From: Shimazuella alba
Lineage (GTDB): Bacteria > Bacillota > Bacilli > Thermoactinomycetales > Thermoactinomycetaceae
Direction: 5' to 3'
NCBI RefSeq assembly: GCF_009831235.1
Contig: NZ_WUUL01000009.1
Coordinates: 109,642-173,641 of the forward strand
DNA length: 64,000 nucleotides
Position numbers and translations under genes: made by a program. The first letter of the stretch is position 1. Each line of letters begins with the position of its first letter. The notes under the pieces were generated by a model that saw only the letters and a program-made list of their open reading frames with translations, was not told where the DNA came from and made no database searches. Below are positions 45,045-54,192 of this stretch, one piece after another.

Positions 45045-45623
45045 TTAATTCCTATCAGCTAGCTTCTGCTCTATTAGTTGAGTTGTGATTGTTTTTAGTT
45101 GTACTGCAGAACCCTCAAAACCTAGCACAGGAACGGAAGAATAAGCTCCATTAATCACCATCAGTAATTGATCTGTCCAGCTGTCATCGCGTACACCTGC
45201 CTTTTGACTTAAATGAGATAAACGTAAACGTAATTGATTATTATATTCTAAAGCAAGCTGGTGAGCAGGATGATTTTCTTCAGGAAATTCTGCGAGTGCA
45301 TTCAAAAAGGGGCAGCCTCGATAATATTTTGGCTTCAATAGTTCAATCGTCGCATCGATTACAGCGTACAACTGCGCTTTAGCTGAACCTTCATGTTGAT
45401 GGATAGCTTCATCATAATGGTGCCATATATGATGATCATGTTCTTTCAGATAAGTAACAATTAAATCATCTTTAGTTGGAAAATGCCGATAGAGAGTAGC
45501 TTTACTTACACCAGACTTCTCCACAATTTTATCCATACTTACTGAACGAATACCTTCCTGATAAAACAAATCAGAAGCCACATTTAATAGTCGTTGACGT
45601 GCAGACAAGCGTGTTGTTGCCAT
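45045..45623 (-). CDS. TetR-family regulator
   Basis: 192 residues from ATG 45623; AGGTGAG sits just before it. HTH: SMDKIVEKSGVSKATLYRHFPTKDDLIVTYL. The ligand domain includes CPFLNALAEFPEENHPAH. It is upstream of the imine-reductase-like gene on the same strand and most likely binds the 21-bp dyad. Confidence 0.93.
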   Translation of the reverse strand: MATTRLSARQRLLNVASDLFYQEGIRSVSMDKIVEKSGVSKATLYRHFPTKDDLIVTYLKEHDHHIWHHYDEAIHQHEGSAKAQLYAVIDATIELLKPKYYRGCPFLNALAEFPEENHPAHQLALEYNNQLRLRLSHLSQKAGVRDDSWTDQLLMVINGAYSSVPVLGFEGSAVQLKTITTQLIEQKLADRN

Positions 45624-45659
45624 TTTCTCACCTAACCGATCTGTAAGTAATTCCGTACT

Positions 45660-45728
45660 TGACAACCCCACGGCTAAAGCCGTGGGATTCTTGGGTAATC
45701 CTCGGTACTCCAAGGAAGTTTACCAAGC
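45660..45728 (-). ncRNA. IS605-type right end / omega-RNA 3' part (remnant)
   Basis: CCCACGGCT-AA-AGCCGTGGG (45667-45686) with CCCAAGAATCCCACGG reading on the minus strand after the tnpB stop. This is the usual hairpin right end of IS200/IS605 elements, which doubles as guide-RNA scaffold of TnpB. Confidence 0.65.
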
Positions 45729-46085
45729 TTAAACCGTGAGCCCCACGGCAAGTAATCTTCTACCTTCTTGCAAAATGTTCTTGGCATCATGGATATCTCA
45801 GTCATGGTGCTCATTGCAATTGGAGCATGTCCATGCTCGCAACTTCAGATGCTTCACTTCTTTGTTTCGATGACCACAATACGAACAAAGCTGACTGGAG
45901 GGAAAGGATTTTCCTGCTTTCACCAATTTAATTCCATATTCTTCCCCTTTGTATTCCAACATCGAAACAAACTCCGACCAAGATGCATCGGTGATCGATT
46001 TCGTCAGCTTCTGATTTTTCACCATGTTCTTCACTTGCAAATGTTCGATATGGATGACTTGGTTTTCGACATAAATACCCGTCTA
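45729..46085 (-). pseudogene. tnpB: TnpB (IS200/IS605 family), C-terminal fragment with premature stop
   Basis: Only about the last 118 codons remain: [20 protein letters not shown], a zinc finger [12 protein letters not shown]...CSNCNEHHD, then TGA where relatives have Arg, then DIHDAKNILQEGRRLLAVGL in the same frame. N-terminal two thirds and left end are gone. TnpB is an RNA-guided nuclease; this copy cannot be active. Confidence 0.85.
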
Positions 46086-46257
46086 GGGGGCTTTTTTATA
46101 CGATAGATCAAAAGATTGCCAATACTTATATTTTCTATTACTATAATAGTGAGAGTTGTGTCGATGGAAACGTGCTTGATCGAGCAACCAGCGTTGCTCT
46201 CACCGCTTTCTCCACAACCCGCATCACTACAAGAGCCCCAAAAGTATACCCATGTAG

Positions 46258-46318
46258 CAGATCTCCCCATTCGCAGTGCCTTTGAACCGAGCAAAGGTAG
46301 TGCCGATGGGGAGATCAG
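46258..46318. repeat. Long nested hairpin before orphan gene 46374
   Basis: GATCTCCCCAT (46260-46270) pairs with ATGGGGAGATC (46306-46316), and inside it CCTTTG (46279-46284) with CAAAGG (46292-46297). A 61-codon frame (46164-46349, METCLIEQPALL...) overlaps it but has no SD; I treat it as non-coding leader. Confidence 0.55.
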
Positions 46319-46373
46319 GGAGACTCGTCTCTTTGCTCTCTCCATCTAGTCTTCCCCAAAAGGGGGTGAAAGT

Positions 46374-46622
46374 ATGGAGCGACATATCGAGCGGGTTTCC
46401 CGCACAAAGCGCATCACTTTCCATCAGGATGGCTCAGTCGATCTGGAGTATATCGAGACAATCGAGACTACTATAGAATCCGACCAACCTTCTGAGGAAA
46501 CGAAAGCGCCCCAAAATGGCATCGTTCGGAACATCCTGGCGGGGATGATTCCCAATGTCATATGGGACGCAATCAAAATCGCGCTTAACTACATGTGGAA
46601 CTTTTTCAGGAGTTTCATGTAG
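46374..46622 (+). CDS. Orphan 82-residue protein with amphipathic C-terminus
   Basis: GGGGGTGAAAGT precedes the ATG. Residues 1-55 are charged (MERHIERVSRTKRITFHQDG, IETIETTIESDQ); residues 55-82 are hydrophobic and aromatic (MIPNVIWDAIKIALNYMWNF) and may sit in a membrane. Toxin-like size and shape, but no family is recognised. G+C-rich codons, own structured leader, two hairpins after the stop. Confidence 0.65.
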   Translation: MERHIERVSRTKRITFHQDGSVDLEYIETIETTIESDQPSEETKAPQNGIVRNILAGMIPNVIWDAIKIALNYMWNFFRSFM

Positions 46623-46630
46623 CCGAAGCG

Positions 46631-46753
46631 AGCACAGCGTAAAGCTGTGCTAACTAATTATATTAAAAGACAAAATCTTTTGCAAGAGCGAATGATTTTG
46701 CTTCCCATAAAATCTGCGCCCTCTGTACAGATATCACGGTCTGCACAGGGGGC
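46631..46753 (+). terminator. Two hairpins after 46374
   Basis: AGCACAGC-GTAAA-GCTGTGCT (46631-46651) and GCCCTCTGTACAG...CTGCACAGGGGGC (46718-46753) then ATTTTAC. Confidence 0.6.
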
Positions 46754-46951
46754 ATTTTACGAATATGGATGTGGGTGGAGTGTCCTTTGTGTTTGTTCAA
46801 CAACAGACACAGAAAACATAGCGCAACTTGCCACAATAAGTGGCTTAAGTAGCGACTTGTGCTGTAGGTGCACATACAGCAAGCGCTTTATACCATCTTT
46901 AAACTTCTTTTATCCAACAGCCTCTACATAAATATAAGCTTAAAAAAAGAA

Positions 46952-48085
46952 TTATATATGTTTCCGTATTAAATGAAATAACCTGCTATTCTCTGAAATT
47001 CCTGTATACCTTTGAATTGCCTTTTCTATACCATGTTCTTGGATATACGCTTGCATCTCTTGTGCCTCTGGATCTCCTTTATAGTCATACTTTAGCACAC
47101 TAGCAATGACATAGGCTAAATGAATAGGGTCTATTTTCAATTCCAAGCACTTGATTGCCGGCGCAACTAGACGATCGTCTGGTTGTAACTTTCGTATGGG
47201 AGACCTAGCTATACGAACGATATCATCTGGCAAATAGGGATTACAGAAACGCGAAAGAATCTTGTTCATGTATTTTTGATGTTCTCTCTCATCCAATTGA
47301 TAGGTTTTTGTCAAGATATAGCCTGTTTCATTCAAAACATTTTTTGTTGTCTTTAAAATCTCTTCATCCTTCATGGCCTCAGCGACCCACTTATAGCCTT
47401 TCTTATATCCAAGATATGCTGCTGCAGCATGTCCTGTATTAACCGTATATAGCTTTCGTTCGATGTATGGTTGTAAATCATCAACAAAGATAGCTTGTGG
47501 TATAGATAGTTGATTACTAAATGAATCTTTGGTTTCTATCACCCATTCATAATATGGTTCTACTACTACAAAGAGAGGGTCTTCATTTTCTTGTATGGGT
47601 ACAATTCTATCTACTGCTGCATCTAAAAAATGGACATTACTTTGAAGAGCTATTTGTTCTTCTGAAGAAAGATGTTCCTGAATGAATGCTTGAAATTTGG
47701 AGGTTCCTCTCACCATATTTTCACAAGCGATGATCGAGAGGGGTCTACGTGTTTTTTTTGCTCTTCTTCGTAAACCTTCCGCTAAAGTTGGAGCTAAATA
47801 TCTTAAAACACTGGGCCCAACAGCAGTAGTTATCAGATCTGCTTCGGTCATTGCATGGAAAAGTTTTTCTGGTTCCTTTTGACTATGAATGCCTTGTACA
47901 CCTGTTACTATGAAAGTTTCATGAGTGGTATCTGCAATTTCAACTTGGTATTCTTTCCGATAATTTAGTTCCTCTATTACTTTTTCATTGATATCAGCAA
48001 AGGTTACTTCAAAACCTGATTGCTGAAGGATCAAACCGATAAAACCTCTGCCGATATTTCCAGCACCAAAATGTAAAGCTTTCAT
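46952..48085 (-). CDS. mtlD: Mannitol-1-phosphate 5-dehydrogenase
   Basis: 377 residues from ATG 48085 (AAGGAGG eight bases before it). N-terminal ALHFGAGNIGRGFIG binds NAD; LYTVNTGHAAAAYLGY is the family signature with the catalytic region, preceded by conserved IACENM. Oxidises mannitol-1-phosphate to fructose-6-phosphate. Last gene of mtlA-mtlR-mtlF-mtlD. Confidence 0.97.
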   Translation of the reverse strand: MKALHFGAGNIGRGFIGLILQQSGFEVTFADINEKVIEELNYRKEYQVEIADTTHETFIVTGVQGIHSQKEPEKLFHAMTEADLITTAVGPSVLRYLAPTLAEGLRRRAKKTRRPLSIIACENMVRGTSKFQAFIQEHLSSEEQIALQSNVHFLDAAVDRIVPIQENEDPLFVVVEPYYEWVIETKDSFSNQLSIPQAIFVDDLQPYIERKLYTVNTGHAAAAYLGYKKGYKWVAEAMKDEEILKTTKNVLNETGYILTKTYQLDEREHQKYMNKILSRFCNPYLPDDIVRIARSPIRKLQPDDRLVAPAIKCLELKIDPIHLAYVIASVLKYDYKGDPEAQEMQAYIQEHGIEKAIQRYTGISENSRLFHLIRKHI

Positions 48086-48086
48086 T

Positions 48087-48524
48087 TTAGTTGCCTCCTT
48101 GAAACATTTCAATGATTGCCTCTTTGCTTTTTGCTTGAGAAAGTCTTTTTACATTTTCTTCGTCTGAACAAAAGATCGCAATTTGAGAAAGAATGTCAAG
48201 ATGCTCATCCGACATAGCCGCAATACCTACAAGAATATATGCGATATTGCCATCTCCAAAATCAACACCTTCAGGTACTTGTATGACACAGATTCCTGTT
48301 GAAGAAATAAATTGTTTAGCTTCGTTTGTTCCATGAGGAATTGCAAGTCCGTTTCCCATATAAGTAGTCGTTAATTTTTCTCGTTCCATCATTTGTGGGA
48401 TATAATCATTTTTTATATGGCCAGCTTCTACAAGGATCTCTCCTGTTGCTCGAATCGCTTCCCATTTATCACGAAAATGAGCATTTAATTTAATCTTTTC
48501 TGGTGTAAACAACTCTGTCATCAT
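48087..48524 (-). CDS. mtlF: Mannitol-specific PTS EIIA component
   Basis: 145 residues. The phosphorylated His lies in GNGLAIPHGTNEAK (about residue 64). Takes phosphate from HPr and passes it to the EIIB domain of MtlA. The ATG overlaps the mtlR stop by four bases. Confidence 0.96.
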   Translation of the reverse strand: MMTELFTPEKIKLNAHFRDKWEAIRATGEILVEAGHIKNDYIPQMMEREKLTTTYMGNGLAIPHGTNEAKQFISSTGICVIQVPEGVDFGDGNIAYILVGIAAMSDEHLDILSQIAIFCSDEENVKRLSQAKSKEAIIEMFQGGN

Positions 48525-50644
48525 AAATCATCTCTCCTTTGAATTTGCTGAATGATGTATTGGGAAAAATGTTGTTCTAAAAAGAAAACAATGTTTTCTC
48601 TCGTTCCTGTTTGAAAAATATCAATAGCTGTTTTATCTAAAAGTAAGATACTAATTTCACTGAGAATTTCAAGGCTTTCTTTGGACACATTAGAAGGACT
48701 AAGGAGAAATAGCAGCTTTTCCACTTGAATCTCTTCTCCTGTCATCGAATGAATCGCATAAGGTTCACGTAGAGAACAAATATGAAAAGAGATCTTTTTT
48801 ATCATATCTGATCTACTATGATAGAGCGCTAAATTCGCATTTGGAATGCCGATTCCTCCCATTTCCTCACGATGGAGGAGTTGAGCTACTAATAACTCTA
48901 CCTCCGTTTCTGTTAGTTGTGGATTAATATTAGAACAAATTTGCTTTAGCGAGGTTTGCTTGGTTATCCCTTTATTTTCTAAAGAGAGCAATTGGAAATT
49001 ACGAATTAATTCATAAACAATATGGGTGTATTTCTTCATTTGAGTTATGGGAGCATGGATTTTGTTCGTTTTTTCCCGAACAGGATTCAAATCTTTTGAC
49101 TCTCTGTTCAAACCAAGTTTAAATCTAATTTGCCGAAGATATTGATGAACCTTTTCTTTATCTCTTGCTGTTAAAAAAGGGCTGATAAGTACATAGTGTT
49201 CAGAATCTATTTTGGGCAATGGGACCGTAGAGATCAGGATACTATGATCTATATCGACTTTATCTAATTCAAACATAGAAATATTTTCGATCTTCTCAAA
49301 CTGTGGAAACTCTTGTCTAAGCTGTTTTGCTAACATTCTAGATGTTCCAATTCCGCTCGAACAAATGACAAAAGCATTGGGCCAGATGAATGCAGCATCG
49401 GATAATTGAAGCGCAGCACCTACATGCATCACGATGTATCCTATTTCTTCATCAGGAATGTCTATTTGTGAAAAAACATCCATACAATTCTTTTTCACTA
49501 CCAAAAATAGCTTATTGTATTTTTCACGAATAAGAGGAAGCATGGGATTACGAATAGACATGTGAGTTTTGATTCGAAAGAGTGCAGGTCCCAAATGAGT
49601 AGTTAGCCCATCAAGGGCTTCATTATCTGAGTCCCAAGTGGTCTTTAATTCCAAAGCACATCGATCAAGAATTTCCTTCGCTTTACTTTTTAGTTCTAAG
49701 GAGTGTTCTATGTCTACTAATTCATCTTTAAAAGATGATCTTAGTTTAGAACCCATCAAATGCATGGTGACATAACCAATTTCGTCAACTGGTATAGGAA
49801 AACCAAATTCCTTCTCCAATCGTTTGACAATTTCGCTCGCAACTTTGTATTCCATCGAACCCTGTAATTCTTTTAATGTATCTGAGTTAAATGAAATGGC
49901 GTCCCCATTCTTAATGCGTTCAAGAGCAAGTGCTAAGTGAACACTAAGCCCGATATAAGCACTATCAGCTAGAGGATATTTCATTTGCTCAAATATTTTA
50001 TTGAGTTCTCTTTCTATCATTTGCAACGTATCTTGATCCACTAGCCCAAGCAAACGTTGGGAGATATTTTCCTCAGCATTAGATGAAGCATTTCTATTAC
50101 GAAGAAGTTGCATGAGTTCATCTGTACTAAGATTATCTGCAAGCATACTACTCATCGCTTGACGCTTAGATGATTCGGTTCCTAAAATCTCCACCCCGGA
50201 ACCTCGTTTTCGTGATACTTCTAGCTGAAAGGTTTTTAACCAATTTTCGATCTCATCTAAATCACTACTCACTGTCGCTGTTGTTACCTTACATTGCAAG
50301 GCAAGTGCCATTAATTTGATAGGTTGATTTGCCGTAAGAAGAGTTTGAAGAATTAAGGTTTTACGTTCAAACGGAAAGAAATCGATTCGTTTGCTTTCTT
50401 CTATTTTTTTCCTAACATATTCCTTTTGTGTTTCAGAACCTTCTAATCGAATTCCTTCTCCGATTTGTCTTTCCAAAGTGAGAGAAAAATCTTCAAGGAT
50501 TAATTTTTCCATTCCTTTGATCTCTCTTTGAATGGTACGAACACTTACTGTTAGTTTTTCGGCAAGCTCCGATAAACTTACAAATTCATCACCCTGTTTT
50601 AATAGTTCTAATAAGATGGCTTGCTGCTTCAAAGTGAGTTTCAT
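48521..50644 (-). CDS. mtlR: Mannitol operon activator MtlR
   Basis: 707 residues from ATG 50644 (TAGGAG nine bases before); an in-frame ATG 48 bases upstream is possible. Order: DeoR-like HTH (SLSELAEKLTVSVRTIQREI), a second HTH, two PTS regulatory domains with VDEIGYVTMHL and PDEEIGYIVMHVG, an EIIB-like domain (VICSSGIGTSRML with its Cys) and a C-terminal EIIA-like domain (GIPNANLALYHSR, where the His of classical EIIA is not in its usual place). Activates mtl genes under PTS phosphorylation control. Confidence 0.94.
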   Translation of the reverse strand: MKLTLKQQAILLELLKQGDEFVSLSELAEKLTVSVRTIQREIKGMEKLILEDFSLTLERQIGEGIRLEGSETQKEYVRKKIEESKRIDFFPFERKTLILQTLLTANQPIKLMALALQCKVTTATVSSDLDEIENWLKTFQLEVSRKRGSGVEILGTESSKRQAMSSMLADNLSTDELMQLLRNRNASSNAEENISQRLLGLVDQDTLQMIERELNKIFEQMKYPLADSAYIGLSVHLALALERIKNGDAISFNSDTLKELQGSMEYKVASEIVKRLEKEFGFPIPVDEIGYVTMHLMGSKLRSSFKDELVDIEHSLELKSKAKEILDRCALELKTTWDSDNEALDGLTTHLGPALFRIKTHMSIRNPMLPLIREKYNKLFLVVKKNCMDVFSQIDIPDEEIGYIVMHVGAALQLSDAAFIWPNAFVICSSGIGTSRMLAKQLRQEFPQFEKIENISMFELDKVDIDHSILISTVPLPKIDSEHYVLISPFLTARDKEKVHQYLRQIRFKLGLNRESKDLNPVREKTNKIHAPITQMKKYTHIVYELIRNFQLLSLENKGITKQTSLKQICSNINPQLTETEVELLVAQLLHREEMGGIGIPNANLALYHSRSDMIKKISFHICSLREPYAIHSMTGEEIQVEKLLFLLSPSNVSKESLEILSEISILLLDKTAIDIFQTGTRENIVFFLEQHFSQYIIQQIQRRDDL

Positions 50645-50720
50645 GTTTCCAACTCCTAAAATGAGAGAAGCACAAGAAAAATGAATCTCTCTCATGCTGC
50701 TCTCCAATACATTACAAGTA

Positions 50721-52118
50721 TTAGTTACGGAAACGTTCCTTTAATTCTTCATATTTTGGGCTATTTAAAAAGTTATCAACGGAAATATGCTCTGCATCTG
50801 AGTGCTTAGCTTTTGCTCGATCTGTCAGTGTTTTTTGTGTGATTACAATATCAGCATCTTCTGGAATATCATTTATAGCTTTATTGATAACCTCGATCGA
50901 TATACCTGCATCTTGGAATTTTTTGCGAAGGATAGAAGCACCCATGGCACTTGATCCCATTCCTGCATCACAAGCAAAAACAACTTTTTTAACGTCTCTA
51001 TTTGTATTTGTTAATACTTGACCTTTGCTCTGTGCTTTCATTTCTTTCATTTTTACCTGTGCTTTCTCTATATCCTCCTCATTCTTTTTAGAAGTGCGGA
51101 TGAGAAGGGTCGCTACTAAGAAGCTGACAGCTGTACTGATCACAACACCTAGTAAAACTGGAAAGAGTCCCCCTTTTGGCGATATTGCCATCAAAGCAAA
51201 GATGCTGCCAGGAGAAGGAGTCGCTACTAAACCTGCTCCAAATAGTTGGAAGGTAAAGACTCCACTCATACCACCAGCAATGGTCGCAAGAATCAAACGA
51301 GGATTTGCTAGAATGTAAGGAAAATATATCTCATGAATACCGCCAAAAAAATGAATAATCGCAGCCCCTGGCGCAGATTGTTTGGTAGCACCTTTCCCAA
51401 AGATCCAATAAGCTAAAAGCAGTCCAAGCCCTGGACCTGGGTTTGTTTCTAACAAGAAGAAGATCGATTTTCCAGTCTCCGCAGCCTCTTGTAGTCCTAA
51501 AGGAGAAAGGACCCCGTGATTGATGGCATTGTTAAGAAATAACACTTTTGCTGGTTCGATAAGTAAACTAACCAGCGGCAAAAGACCCATTCCTACGATG
51601 ACTTTTACACCAGCACTTAAAACAGCAGATATTGCCGCGACAATAGGACCTATTCCCAAATAGGAAATGATCATAATAATCGCTCCAACGATTCCAGCCG
51701 AAAAGTTATTCACTAACATCTCGAAACCTGTGCGAACTTTTCCTTCAAAAAGAGAGTCTACTTTTTTTATGATATAACCGCCAAGCGGACCTGCTACCAT
51801 CGCACCTAAAAACATCGGAACTTCGGCACCTGCTATTACCCCGATTGTAGCGAGAGCCCCTATGACACCTCCACGCACATCATAAATGAGCTTTCCGCCT
51901 GTATACCCAATAAGAAGTGGCAACAAATATTTAATAGTAGGATCAACTAACGCAGCTATTTTTTCATTTGGTAGCCAACCTGAAGGAATAAATAAAGCAG
52001 TAATAAGTCCCCATGCAATGAATGCACCAATATTGGGCATTACCATACCACTCAAAAAACGCCCAAATTTTTGGATTCTCACCTTTAGGCTGGATGTTTC
52101 CATTGATTGAGCAGCCAT
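50721..52118 (-). CDS. mtlA: Mannitol-specific PTS EIICB permease
   Basis: 465 residues from ATG 52118. About eight TM helices form EIIC, with the IIC signature HFFGGIHEIYFPYIL; after a charged linker, EIIB holds the phospho-Cys in VVFACDAGMGSSAMG. The EIIA domain is separate (mtlF), as is usual in Bacillales. Imports mannitol as mannitol-1-phosphate. First gene of the operon. Confidence 0.97.
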   Translation of the reverse strand: MAAQSMETSSLKVRIQKFGRFLSGMVMPNIGAFIAWGLITALFIPSGWLPNEKIAALVDPTIKYLLPLLIGYTGGKLIYDVRGGVIGALATIGVIAGAEVPMFLGAMVAGPLGGYIIKKVDSLFEGKVRTGFEMLVNNFSAGIVGAIIMIISYLGIGPIVAAISAVLSAGVKVIVGMGLLPLVSLLIEPAKVLFLNNAINHGVLSPLGLQEAAETGKSIFFLLETNPGPGLGLLLAYWIFGKGATKQSAPGAAIIHFFGGIHEIYFPYILANPRLILATIAGGMSGVFTFQLFGAGLVATPSPGSIFALMAISPKGGLFPVLLGVVISTAVSFLVATLLIRTSKKNEEDIEKAQVKMKEMKAQSKGQVLTNTNRDVKKVVFACDAGMGSSAMGASILRKKFQDAGISIEVINKAINDIPEDADIVITQKTLTDRAKAKHSDAEHISVDNFLNSPKYEELKERFRN

Positions 52119-52172
52119 TCTAAGCAACCCCTTCCCTCTAGTTGAATTTGTAAAAATATATCTTCGCTTTCA

Positions 52173-52189
52173 TTGTAAAGCGCTTACAA
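52173..52189. promoter_or_regulatory. cre-like catabolite control site
   Basis: TTGTAAAGCGCTTACAA is the CcpA palindrome TGTAAGCGCTTACA with one extra A. Confidence 0.65.
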
Positions 52190-52210
52190 AGCAGCCGCAA
52201 GAAAACAAAA

Positions 52211-52248
52211 ACACAATTTCGTCACATACTAGTGTGACAAAATTGTGT
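52211..52248. promoter_or_regulatory. Large dyad upstream of mtlA
   Basis: ACACAATTTCGTCACA and TGTGACAAAATTGTGT, 15 of 16 pairs, around TACTAG. The inner GTCACA...TGTGAC is a good MtlR operator candidate. Confidence 0.65.
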
Positions 52249-52419
52249 TTGTTCGGGATTAAGATTTTGTTTTCATCAAAAGTCGGACAAGTTATTCATT
52301 GTAAATTTACCATACACAACAAAATCATTCACTACATTATCTGATAAAACTCCTTATTGATAACATGAAGATTTGAATTCATCGGTTTGGACTAATGAGA
52401 AAGCATCATTACTAGAAAC

Positions 52420-52541
52420 GCTTTGTATCCTCACTTTGGTTTGGACAAAAAGAACTACTTCCATCTATCTATATTTTTGTTGAAGCCATTTTATATGAAA
52501 GTAGTTTGTTAAAGTCGGACAAGTTTTGTATGATCTTTTAT
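52420..52541 (-). pseudogene. Remnant upstream region and start of a third copy of the 52575/53109 family
   Basis: About 120 bases match 53657-53775, which is the promoter and start of the 53109-53684 gene; GTTGAAGCCATTTTATATGA is identical. In the remnant the frame reads TTG-TCC-AAA-CCA-AAG-TGA and stops. Confidence 0.65.
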
Positions 52542-52574
52542 TCAAATGTTCCAATTCAAAATTTCTAACTAGTT

Positions 52575-53090
52575 TTATGCAGTTGCCATTTCTTTTTGCT
52601 CTCTGACTGCCTTATAGCTAGATTCTTTTGTCCATATATATAACGGCAATCCAATCGCTTTTTCATGTTGATATGTATCAAATAACCATTTCGCCTCTTG
52701 CTCTGCATAATCAAGATGAGAAGCAAAGAAAAAACCAGCCCATATAATACCTAATCCATTTAGCCTTTCATCCTCTGGATAATAACCTATCTTATCTTCC
52801 AAAGCTCTCATTTTTGCAAAATATTCAACGCTTCTCTTTGGAAAACCAAGATTTTCACCAACAATCATATGAAAATCATAAGAACGCAATGCAACACCTT
52901 TTATTTTTCTTTGATACTCTTCTGTCTGCTTTTCTGTTTGAAAAAAGATGTGGCTTCCAGGTTCTTCATCAAAAGGTGTTATTTTTGGAAAATCGGATAC
53001 TGCTACATCTTCAAAAAATGGACTTCTTGGTGATATTAATAAGGCAAGTTTGTATCCATCTAAAAAGGAAAAGTGTTCACGCTTTCGCAT
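52575..53090 (-). CDS. Unknown protein, tandem copy 1
   Basis: 171 residues; GGGAGAGG eight bases before ATG. Conserved with the next gene: FLDGYKLALLIS, ITPFDEEPGSHIFFQT, EEYQRKIKGV...YDFHMIVGENLGFPKRSVEY, GIIWAGFFFASHLDY and KWLFDTYQHEKAIGLPLYIW. No signal peptide. The family is not one I know. Duplicated soluble proteins with a dispersed third remnant could be immunity or defence proteins, but there is no evidence. Confidence 0.8.
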   Translation of the reverse strand: MRKREHFSFLDGYKLALLISPRSPFFEDVAVSDFPKITPFDEEPGSHIFFQTEKQTEEYQRKIKGVALRSYDFHMIVGENLGFPKRSVEYFAKMRALEDKIGYYPEDERLNGLGIIWAGFFFASHLDYAEQEAKWLFDTYQHEKAIGLPLYIWTKESSYKAVREQKEMATA

Positions 53091-53108
53091 GAAAAAGACC
53101 TCTCCCAG

Positions 53109-53684
53109 TTATGCAGTCACTGTTGCTTTTTGTTTTCTAAATTCTTGAAGTTTGTTTACAATCATATTCATTCTTTTAAAGTCTCCATAAGGAATATCAG
53201 GAGTATCGAAACCTGCTACCCAAATAGAAACGGGTAAACCAACTGCCTTTTCATGTTTGTATGTATCAAAAAGCCATTTAATCTCTTGTATCACAAAATC
53301 AATATGAGATGAGAAAAAGAAACCAGCCCACTCTACCCCTACACTATCTCTTCTCTCTTCATCTGGATAATGACCTATCTCATTTTCTAAAACTCGCATA
53401 CTAGCATAATACTTAACGCTCTTTTTAGGAAAACCTAATGTTTCACCCACAATCTTATGAAAATCATAGGTTCCCCACTCTACTCCTTTAATCTTTCTTT
53501 GATATTCCTGTTTTTGTTCTGCTGTTTGGAAAAAGATATGGCTGTCGGGTCCAATATCAAAAGGTGTTATTCTTGGGTAATCTAATTTTGATACTTCTTC
53601 AAAATATTTGCTAGATGAACTTATTACTAGAGCTAGTTTGTATCCTTCTAAAAAAGCTTCATGTTCTCGCTTTGCTTTAGACAA
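53109..53684 (-). CDS. Unknown protein, tandem copy 2
   Basis: 191 residues from TTG 53684, with AAGGGAGTGG upstream. Paralogue of the gene 18 bases downstream (about 60% identical by eye). The N-terminus MSKAKREHEAFLEGYKLALV is charged; the tail NMIVNKLQEFRKQKATVTA differs from copy 1. The two form an operon. Confidence 0.8.
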   Translation of the reverse strand: MSKAKREHEAFLEGYKLALVISSSSKYFEEVSKLDYPRITPFDIGPDSHIFFQTAEQKQEYQRKIKGVEWGTYDFHKIVGETLGFPKKSVKYYASMRVLENEIGHYPDEERRDSVGVEWAGFFFSSHIDFVIQEIKWLFDTYKHEKAVGLPVSIWVAGFDTPDIPYGDFKRMNMIVNKLQEFRKQKATVTA

Positions 53685-53778
53685 AAAGAACCACTCCCTT
53701 AATTAAACTTCTTGTTGAAGCCATTTTATATGAAAGTGGTTTGTCAAAGGTGAACAGGTTTTGTCGAAATCTTATAAA

Positions 53779-53916
53779 CTAATCCGGCTCTATAATACGC
53801 CTACATCGAGCACATTTCCACTCGCCTTTTTCCCACATCAGCTCATCATCTTTGTAACACTGAGGACAATGACTTGGTTTTGGAGCTTTCCAGCGAGACA
53901 GCTTAAAAATATGCAT
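53779..53916 (-). CDS. 45-residue zinc-ribbon protein
   Basis: GGGGGTG six bases before ATG. The protein reads MHIFKLSRWKAPKPSHCPQC, then YKDDELMWEKGEWKCARCRR, giving two CxxC knuckles (CPQC, CARC) for one zinc. Probably nucleic-acid or protein binding. A decayed copy lies at 56501-56572. Confidence 0.75.
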   Translation of the reverse strand: MHIFKLSRWKAPKPSHCPQCYKDDELMWEKGEWKCARCRRIIEPD

Positions 53917-54094
53917 GAAGTTCACCCCCTTCGTAACCAATATCATTTTATTATGCTTTTATTTCATTCTGAATATTACAACATTACATTTTATTTACTA
54001 CCAGAAATAAAAGACACCATCAATTATTATGGAATTATTCAAAAATAGATTAAATCTGCATATACCTAACCTTTTACAAAATATAAGCACAAAA

Positions 54095-54121
54095 AAGAAC
54101 CTGTATGAAATACAGGTTCTT
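54095..54121 (-). terminator. Terminator of the HTH-TPR/peptide unit
   Basis: AAGAACCTGTAT/ATACAGGTTCTT, followed on the minus strand by TTTT. It lies 11 bases after the tiny ORF, so both ORFs share one transcript end. Confidence 0.92.
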
Positions 54122-54131
54122 CATCAAAAGT

Positions 54132-54173
54132 CTAGTCAATTCCAATTGTATCGTCCGGTCCACTGCAACGCAT
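54132..54173 (-). CDS. 13-residue peptide MRCSGPDDTIGID, candidate signal peptide
   Basis: ATG 54173 has a perfect SD, AGGAGGTG (54181-54188), seven bases upstream. That SD starts five bases after the stop of the HTH-TPR regulator. The ORF stops at 54132, 11 bases before the terminator. Regulator-plus-peptide pairs are the rule in the RRNPP quorum-sensing family, but those pro-peptides are usually longer and have a secretion signal; this one has none. It may be secreted by a peptide exporter, act inside the cell, or be a leader. Coding is inferred from SD and position only. Confidence 0.55.
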   Translation of the reverse strand: MRCSGPDDTIGID

Positions 54174-54192
54174 TAAAGGACACCTCCTAGCC

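Noticed and set aside
46164..46349. 61-codon frame METCLIEQPALL... before 46374
   Set aside because: No SD and most of it lies in a nested hairpin; better explained as leader RNA.
46647..46931. 94-codon ORF after the 46374 gene
   Set aside because: It runs through the terminator hairpin at 46718-46753 and has no SD.
52211..52248. Large dyad before mtlA as a terminator
   Set aside because: It lies upstream of the mtl promoter region with no gene ending into it; an operator is more likely.
53761..54048. 95-codon plus-strand ORF
   Set aside because: Opposite the zinc-ribbon gene, which has a good SD and two CxxC pairs.
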